This document shows, piece after piece, positions 58,901 through 64,000 of a stretch of 64,000 nucleotides of DNA. The notes beneath the pieces were generated by a model, which was not told the DNA's origin, ran no database searches, and saw only the letters and a list, made by a program, of their open reading frames with translations. Position numbers and translations under genes: made by a program. Location of the stretch: the NCBI RefSeq assembly GCF_011694515.1, contig NZ_CP050192.1, forward strand, positions 4,720,527-4,784,526, read 5' to 3'. This DNA is from Mycobacterium sp. DL592 (GTDB lineage Bacteria; Actinomycetota; Actinomycetes; Mycobacteriales; Mycobacteriaceae). Numbering within the stretch: position 1 is the stretch's first letter; the number at the start of each line of letters is the position of its first letter.

Positions 58901-61900
58901 GCGCGACATGGCTGCTGGTGGCCGACGACACCGGGGCAATCGCGCCGTTGATCGAGCTGCTGACCGGCCTCGGCCGTCGCTACCGCATCGTCGGGCTGCC
59001 GGTGTCCGACGACGACGAGCTGCGCCTCGCCACCACACTGCGCGATGCGGCACAGGACGAACCGGGGCTTCGAATCCTGAACTGCGCTGCGCTGGAGTCG
59101 ACTTCAGACGGCGACGGCGCGGCACCGCTGCTGCGGATGCAGCATCGAATCCTGGGCGGTAGTCAGCGGGTCTTCCGGGCCGCAGCGGCCGCCGAGATGA
59201 GGACTCCGGTCTGGGTAGTGACCACGGGTGCGCAGCACGTGCTCGACGCCGACTCCGTCTCACCCGAGCAGACCAGCCTGTGGGGCTTCTGCCGCTCCGC
59301 GGCCCTGGAGTACCCGCAGGTATGGGGCGGGCTTGGCGACCTGTCCGGCGGGGATGTCGGCCAGTGGAGCAGGCTGATCAACCACATCGCCGGCGCTGCA
59401 GCCGGTGAGGACCAGATCGCGGTACGCGAGGAAACCACCTACGTCCCCCGACTGGCCCGGCGCAGCGCTCGGGCAGGTGCGGGCCCGCTCGTGTTGCGCA
59501 GTGACGCAACCTATCTGGTGACCGGCGGGCTTGGCTCGCTCGGCCTGGAGTTCGCCGAATACCTGGCTGCACACGGTGCCCGCCAGCTGGTGCTGACCAG
59601 CAGGCAGCTTCCCGGCGAGGCCACCCGGGCGCGCGTCGACGCACTCGGGGAGCGGCACGGCTGCCGGGTCTCGGTGATCACCGCCGATGTCGCCGATCCG
59701 CAGGACGTGACCCGGCTACTGGCAACCGTCGATGCCGAACTTCCGCCGCTGGCCGGCGTCGTCCATGCCGCCGGCGTCAACGACACCACCCCGCTGAGCG
59801 CGTTGTCAGGTGACGACATCGATCGCACTTTCGACGGAAAAGTCTGGGGCGCTTGGAATTTGAGCGAGGCATGCGCCGGCCGGAACCTGGACTTCTTCGT
59901 GTCCACGTCGTCGATCTCCTCGGTGTGGGGTAGTTACGGCCAGAGCGCCTACAGTGCGGCCAACGCCTTCCTCGACGGACTCACCTGGTGGCTTCGCGAG
60001 CACGGCGTTCCCGCCGTCAGCGTCAACTTCGGCCCGTGGACGGCAGGTATGGCCGACCCGAAGGCACGCGCGCAACTGGAACGCCGCGGAGTTCATCCGC
60101 TCACACCCGGTGAAGCCATGGCTGCCCTGGCGGACACCATGCGGCGCCAGCAGTCGGCTGCGCAGCAGGTGGTGGCGCGGGTCGACTGGAGTCGATTCCT
60201 CGACGTCTACCTACAGACCGGCGCCCGTGCCCTCCTCGACGAGGTGGCGCAGGAAGCGCGCCTGGCCGAATCCGACGAGACGGCCGGCCCTGCACAGACA
60301 TCCGGCAGCACCCGACTGGTCGAGCAGCTGACGGCAGCCCCGGCGCAGCAGCGCCGCAGGCTCGTGCTGGACCACCTGCGCACCACCGTGGCGGAGGTGA
60401 CCAGGATCGAAGCCTCCGAGATCCGCGAGGACACCGGATTCTTCGATCTCGGCATGGATTCGCTGATGGCGGTCGAACTGCGCCGCCGGCTGGAGCAGGC
60501 CGTCGGCAAGGAACTGCCCGCGACATTGGCGATGGACTATCCGCGGCTGTCCGACGTAGCCAACTACCTCATCGGCGACGTCCTCGAGCTCAGTGACCGG
60601 CCGACAACCGCGGCCGCGACGCCAATGGCCGCACGGCCGGCCGTGGGCGCGGACGAGCCCATCGCGATCGTGTCGGTGGCCTGCCGGTTCCCGGGTGCGC
60701 CGGATCCCGATGCCTACTGGCAAGTGCTCTCCCAGGGCGTGGACACCATCCGGGAGATTCCCGAAGACCGCTTCGATATCGACGAGTTCTACGACCCCGA
60801 TCAGCAGACGCCGGGCAAGATCTACACCCGCAGCGGCGGATACCTCGACAGCGTCGACGGATTCGACCCGGAGTTCTTCGGGATCTCCCCGCGCGAAGCG
60901 GTCTGGATCGACCCTCAGCAACGCCTGATGCTCGAAGTCGCCTGGGAAGGCCTTGAGCGGGCCGGCTATTCGGCGGCATCGCTGCGAGGCAGCCAGACCG
61001 GGGTCTTCGTCGGTGTCGGCGCCAATGAGTATTCGCATCTGCTGTCCGGGGATTCGGTGGACAATCTCGAAGCCCACTTCATCACCGGCAATGCGCTCAA
61101 CGCCGTCGCGGGACGGGTTGCCTTCGTCCTCGGGCTGGAGGGCCCCGCCGTCGCGGTGGACACCGCGTGCAGTTCCTCATTGGTCGCGGTCCATCAGGCC
61201 ACCCAGGCACTGCGCTCCGGTGACTGCGAACTGGCGCTGGCCGCCGGGGTGAACGTCCTGCTGAGCCCGGCGTCGATCGTCGCCGCCTCGCGCGCACGGA
61301 TGCTGGCCCCCGACGGCCGATGCAAGACCTTTGACGCGGCGGCCGACGGTTATGTCCGCGGTGAGGGCTGCGGTGTCCTGGTGCTCAAACGCCTCAGCGA
61401 CGCCCAGCGTGACGGCGACCGGATCTGCGCTGTCATCCGCAGCACCGCGGTGAACCAGGACGGTGCATCCAGCGGGCTGACCGTGCCCAATGGTGGTGCG
61501 CAGCAACGGCTCATCACCACGGCGCTGGCGCGCGCGGGTCTCACCGGCGCTGATGTGGACTACCTCGAGGCGCACGGTACCGGCACGCCGCTGGGCGACC
61601 CGATCGAAGTGCAGGCCGCCGCAGCCGTCTACGGCGCCGACCGCGACCCGAGCCGGCCGCTGCTGATCGGCACGGCCAAGACGAACATCGGGCACCTGGA
61701 GTCCGCGGCCGGCGTCGCCGGTCTGGTCAAGGTCGTATTGTCCCTGCAGCACGAGCTGCTGCCGCCGAGCCTGCACTTCCACACCCCGTCACCACACATC
61801 CCGTGGGACTCGCTGCCCGTGCGCGTCGTCGACGAGGCCACCCCGTGGCATGCCGAGGGCCGGCCACGGCGGGCCGGTATCAGTGCCTTCGGGTTCACCG

Positions 61901-64000
61901 GCACCAACGCGCACGTCGTCATCGAGGAGGCCCCCGCAGCGGCGGACGGCCCGGAACCCGCCGACGAGGGTCCCGCACCCGAGCCGACCCGGGAGCCCTA
62001 CAGCGTCCTGCCGCTGTCCGCGCGGTCTGCCCAAGGTCTGATGGCACTGGCTGCGCGATACTCCGGTTGGCTGGCCGAGCATCCCGACGCCCCGTTCGCC
62101 GATGTGTGTTTCACCGCCGGGGCGGGACGCTCCCACTTCGAGCACCGCGCCGCGCTCGTCGCCAACTCCACAGGTGAGGCCGGGATTCTCCTCGAGGACC
62201 TGCTGGCCAACCGGACCCGGCCCGGGGTGCTGCGCAGGGAGTGCGCCGACCCACCCACGACGGCGTGGTTCTTCCCCGGCCAGGGCAGCCAGTACGCCGG
62301 GATGGCACGGGAGCTGTTCGACAGCGAACCGGTGTTCGCCGAGACGATGCGGCAGTGCGCGCAGGCCGTCGACCCCATACTGCCGCAGCCGTTGCTGGAG
62401 GTGCTGTACGCCACCGACCGGTCGGCTGCAGAGACGTTGCGGCACACGTCATTTGCGCAGCCGGCGATATTCGCTGTCGAGATGGCGCTGGCCCGGCTGT
62501 GGCAATCGTGGGGCATCCAACCGGACGTGGTGCTGGGCCACAGCGTGGGCCAGTACGCCGCCGCCTGCGTGGCAGGTGTGTTCAGCCTCGAGGACGGGGC
62601 CCGGTTGATCGCCGAACGCGGCAGGCTGTTCGGCAGCTTGCCGCCGGGCGGTCGGATGGTCGCGATCTTCGCCGATCCCGACTACGTCGAGCGTGCCGCC
62701 GAGGCTTTCCCGCGCGTCTCGGTCGGGGCGTACAACGGCCGCAACACCGTGCTGTCGGGACCCGCCGAGGACCTCGAGCTGATCGCCGCGGCCTGTAGCC
62801 AGGACGGGACCAGGTGCACGTGGCTGGAGACCAGCCACGCCTTCCATTCCGAACTGCTCGATCCAGTCCTCGACGAGTTCGAGACATTCGCCAGCCAGTT
62901 CCATTTCGACGCCCCCACCCTGCCTTTGGTCTGCAACCGCACCGGAGCGGTGCTGAATGCGCAGACACCGCTGGATGCGAAGTACTGGCGGCGGCATTCC
63001 CGCCAGCCCGTGCAGTTCACCGAAAGCGTGCGCACCGTCGCAGGCTTGGGTTGCTCGGTGTTGATGGAGATCGGCCCGCAGCCGATCCTGACCGCCGCGG
63101 CTCTGCAGACCTGGCCGGAGTCGTCGGCAACGCCGCTCGCGATCGTCTCGCTGCGCAAGGGAGCCAACGCGCAGCGCCAGATCAGCGAAGCCCTCGCAAC
63201 GACGTACGTCTGCGGACACCGGCCGAATTTCGGCGCCACGCAGCACACGCCGGTGCACACGCTCGAGCTGCCGACCTATCCGTTCCAGCGGCGTCGCTAC
63301 TGGCCGAAGAGCTCCGGCATGTCGGCACTGGGCTCCGGATCCCAGTCGGCGTCCGGCATCGTCGGCAGCGCAAAGGATCTCGCCTCCGGTGACACCGTGT
63401 ACAGCAGCGTGCTGTCGGTCAAGACGCAGCCGTGGCTCGCCCATCACGTGATCTACGGCACCGTCGTGGTGCCGGGAGCGACGTATGCGGCGATGGCTTT
63501 GGCCTCGGTCGGGGCGCCCGCGCGCGTGCGTGAGGCATTCTTCTACGAGCCGATCATTCTGCCGGACAAGGCTTCTCGTGAGGTCCAGCTGACGCTGAGT
63601 CCGGTCGACGATGGCTGGAAGTTCCAGGTGCACAGCCGGCCCTATGGGGTTCGGGATGCCGAGTGGTCGCTGAACGCCGATGGCAGCCTGGCGGCGGGTG
63701 CGGATCCGGAGGCCGAGTCGACGGAGGCGGTGTTAAGTCCGGACGAAGCGATCGAGCAGATGGAGCGGACCCGGCCGCAGGATCTGTTCGACATCTTCAA
63801 CGACATGGAACTGGCCTGGGGTCCGACGTGGTCGACATCGCTGAAGTCACTGTGGGTCGGCGAGGGTGAGGCGATCGGTGACATCGTCGTCGGCGACGAG
63901 CTCGCCGAACATCTCGGCACCGAGCCGATCCACCCGGTGCTGCTCGACCTGTGCACGGGCGTTGCGTTCCCGGCGTTCCCCGCGACCCTCGCCGCCGAGC
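55969..64000 (+). CDS. pks: Bimodular type I polyketide synthase, 3' end beyond the window
   Basis: Open frame of 2677 codons still open at the window end. Module 1: KS about 13-440 (Cys184 in DTACSSS, His319 in EAHGTG); AT about 543-860 (Ser635 in GHSVGQ, HAFH); no DH; KR about 1180-1370 (GGLGSLG, Tyr1328); carrier with Ser1498 in LGMDSL. Module 2: KS from about 1563 (Cys1734); AT (Ser2192, HAFH); DH beginning about 2470 with His2493 in HxxxGxxxxP. HAFH in both ATs points to malonyl-CoA. In the polyphleate pathway such a PKS builds the long unsaturated acyl chains. ER, KR and carrier of module 2 are presumed to lie outside. Divergent from papA. Confidence 0.92.
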   Translation, partial: MGNADDPTPQAPRFAIIGYAARLPGAADADEFWDVLRNGRDAISQVPADRWDSEEFFDSDPSTPGKVVTRRAGFLADATGFDAPFFGVSTREANLMDPQHRMLLETAWHAVEHSGTAPTTLANTRTGVFVGQSTHDYLTMASADLDYPEIEAYMAIGTSAAAGAGRISYRLGLQGPAITVDTACSSSLVAIHQACQALRLGECDLALAGGVNVLLSPATMITFSQSRMLAPDGRCKTFDAAADGYVRGEGCGVIVIKRLADAVRDGDHIRAVIRGSAVNQDGASGGLTVPNGVAQQRVITEALQRAGLTARDVDYLEAHGTGTSLGDPIEVQAAAAVLGTGRDAHEPLLIGSAKTNIGHLEAAAGVAGVLKVVLSLEHQELPKHLNFQNPSPHIPWDRIPVRVVDEAVTWQRGPRPRIAGISSFGFTGTNAHVILEEAPLPAPAVASAEPVDDRRFSLLTLSARTPAALVHTAQDYRSWLAEHPEATLADLCLTTGTGRAHFEHRAALVVNSVESARELLGALADDLPAQGLVRGQSSAPPKTAWLFPGQGSQYTGMARELFETEPVFADTLNRCAQAVSDVLDKPLLDLIFDADGAETLKQTRHAQPAIFAVEMGLARLWQSWGFAPDVVLGHSVGQYSAACVAGVFSLEDGARLLAERGRLFADLAAGGQMCAIFADADRVERITDEFPSLSVAAYNGANTVLSGPGSDLEQAVAQLSDEGARCDWLDTSHAFHSALLDPALDAFEAVASGFEFAPPQRILLCNRTGAALGRTARLDGPYWRRHARQPVQFAKCVATLAELGCTMLLEVGPQPVLTATALRAWPDPANMPKAVASLRRNTADHRQITDALAQAYVAGHLPDFGALAVQPARRLDLPPYPFQHRRYWFRQTEGVHRRQANSDTAERTEVVQLLEEGRIEELAALLDSTGDQRAAVDSLTLLAAQHNQQRDALSIADISYEVRWQKFTGAPASGAAAGATWLLVADDTGAIAPLIELLTGLGRRYRIVGLPVSDDDELRLATTLRDAAQDEPGLRILNCAALESTSDGDGAAPLLRMQHRILGGSQRVFRAAAAAEMRTPVWVVTTGAQHVLDADSVSPEQTSLWGFCRSAALEYPQVWGGLGDLSGGDVGQWSRLINHIAGAAAGEDQIAVREETTYVPRLARRSARAGAGPLVLRSDATYLVTGGLGSLGLEFAEYLAAHGARQLVLTSRQLPGEATRARVDALGERHGCRVSVITADVADPQDVTRLLATVDAELPPLAGVVHAAGVNDTTPLSALSGDDIDRTFDGKVWGAWNLSEACAGRNLDFFVSTSSISSVWGSYGQSAYSAANAFLDGLTWWLREHGVPAVSVNFGPWTAGMADPKARAQLERRGVHPLTPGEAMAALADTMRRQQSAAQQVVARVDWSRFLDVYLQTGARALLDEVAQEARLAESDETAGPAQTSGSTRLVEQLTAAPAQQRRRLVLDHLRTTVAEVTRIEASEIREDTGFFDLGMDSLMAVELRRRLEQAVGKELPATLAMDYPRLSDVANYLIGDVLELSDRPTTAAATPMAARPAVGADEPIAIVSVACRFPGAPDPDAYWQVLSQGVDTIREIPEDRFDIDEFYDPDQQTPGKIYTRSGGYLDSVDGFDPEFFGISPREAVWIDPQQRLMLEVAWEGLERAGYSAASLRGSQTGVFVGVGANEYSHLLSGDSVDNLEAHFITGNALNAVAGRVAFVLGLEGPAVAVDTACSSSLVAVHQATQALRSGDCELALAAGVNVLLSPASIVAASRARMLAPDGRCKTFDAAADGYVRGEGCGVLVLKRLSDAQRDGDRICAVIRSTAVNQDGASSGLTVPNGGAQQRLITTALARAGLTGADVDYLEAHGTGTPLGDPIEVQAAAAVYGADRDPSRPLLIGTAKTNIGHLESAAGVAGLVKVVLSLQHELLPPSLHFHTPSPHIPWDSLPVRVVDEATPWHAEGRPRRAGISAFGFTGTNAHVVIEEAPAAADGPEPADEGPAPEPTREPYSVLPLSARSAQGLMALAARYSGWLAEHPDAPFADVCFTAGAGRSHFEHRAALVANSTGEAGILLEDLLANRTRPGVLRRECADPPTTAWFFPGQGSQYAGMARELFDSEPVFAETMRQCAQAVDPILPQPLLEVLYATDRSAAETLRHTSFAQPAIFAVEMALARLWQSWGIQPDVVLGHSVGQYAAACVAGVFSLEDGARLIAERGRLFGSLPPGGRMVAIFADPDYVERAAEAFPRVSVGAYNGRNTVLSGPAEDLELIAAACSQDGTRCTWLETSHAFHSELLDPVLDEFETFASQFHFDAPTLPLVCNRTGAVLNAQTPLDAKYWRRHSRQPVQFTESVRTVAGLGCSVLMEIGPQPILTAAALQTWPESSATPLAIVSLRKGANAQRQISEALATTYVCGHRPNFGATQHTPVHTLELPTYPFQRRRYWPKSSGMSALGSGSQSASGIVGSAKDLASGDTVYSSVLSVKTQPWLAHHVIYGTVVVPGATYAAMALASVGAPARVREAFFYEPIILPDKASREVQLTLSPVDDGWKFQVHSRPYGVRDAEWSLNADGSLAAGADPEAESTEAVLSPDEAIEQMERTRPQDLFDIFNDMELAWGPTWSTSLKSLWVGEGEAIGDIVVGDELAEHLGTEPIHPVLLDLCTGVAFPAFPATLAAE

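Noticed and set aside
62449-63633. Minus-strand frame opposite the PKS
   Set aside because: Antisense to AT and DH regions of the PKS with intact motifs.

Overview
The window is chromosomal DNA of a high-GC mycobacterium, most likely a rapid grower (Mycolicibacterium-type). The evidence is mycobactin (mbt) genes under IdeR-type iron boxes, an MmpS/MmpL pair, a succinate dehydrogenase 1 operon with its Rv0250c-like leader gene, an aac(2')-pxpC-pxpB-fecB block arranged as around Rv0262c-Rv0265c, a fatty-acyl-AMP ligase, a GAP-family protein and a trehalose-polyphleate-like PKS locus. Genes are densely packed. No tRNA, rRNA, insertion sequence, phage or CRISPR array was seen, and no gene-free stretch exceeds 300 bases.

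1-11.2 kb is an iron island: mbtB and mbtA are divergent across two iron boxes, mbtI converges on mbtA, and an unrecognised secreted protein with a Ser/Asp-rich tail has two iron boxes of its own. mbtK is divergent, across one iron box, from a three-gene DrrABC-like ABC exporter whose third gene carries an in-frame TAG. 11.2-13.4 kb holds an SRPBCC protein and a sulfatase.

13.5-18.2 kb is an aromatic-degradation regulon: an extradiol dioxygenase and a FAH-family hydrolase, a TetR regulator, and a divergent MhpA-like FAD hydroxylase. Three copies of one palindrome lie in the promoters. 18.2-23.0 kb holds an XRE-cupin regulator, two aldehyde dehydrogenases and a glutaryl-CoA-dehydrogenase-like enzyme. 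23.0-27.0 kb is a sugar-alcohol locus: a zinc dehydrogenase divergent from a mannitol-type PTS EIICBA and a DeoR regulator, with operator repeats and a CRP-like site between them.

27.0-33.9 kb is mixed: a POT transporter, a MOSC protein, a P450 with a divergent TetR and palindromic operator, a TetR-SDR pair, and a LysG/LysE pair. 34.0-37.9 kb holds a FecB-type lipoprotein, a YhhQ-type transporter, pxpB, pxpC and aac(2')-I. 38.2-42.1 kb is a MarR-MmpS-MmpL efflux operon, followed by a PEP-mutase/ICL-family enzyme. 43.0-46.9 kb is the Sdh1 operon behind a CRP-like site, followed by a 51-codon gene and a flavin reductase.

47.7-64 kb is a surface-glycolipid locus: FAAL, GAP protein, PE-PPE-domain acyltransferase/hydrolase, MmpL10-like transporter, PapA acyltransferase and a large bimodular PKS that runs off the window edge. 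Its gene set matches the trehalose polyphleate locus. The FAAL activates a fatty acid, the PKS elongates it, PapA acylates trehalose, MmpL exports the product, and the PE-PPE enzyme completes transesterification outside the membrane. These roles are inferred from homology and gene context.
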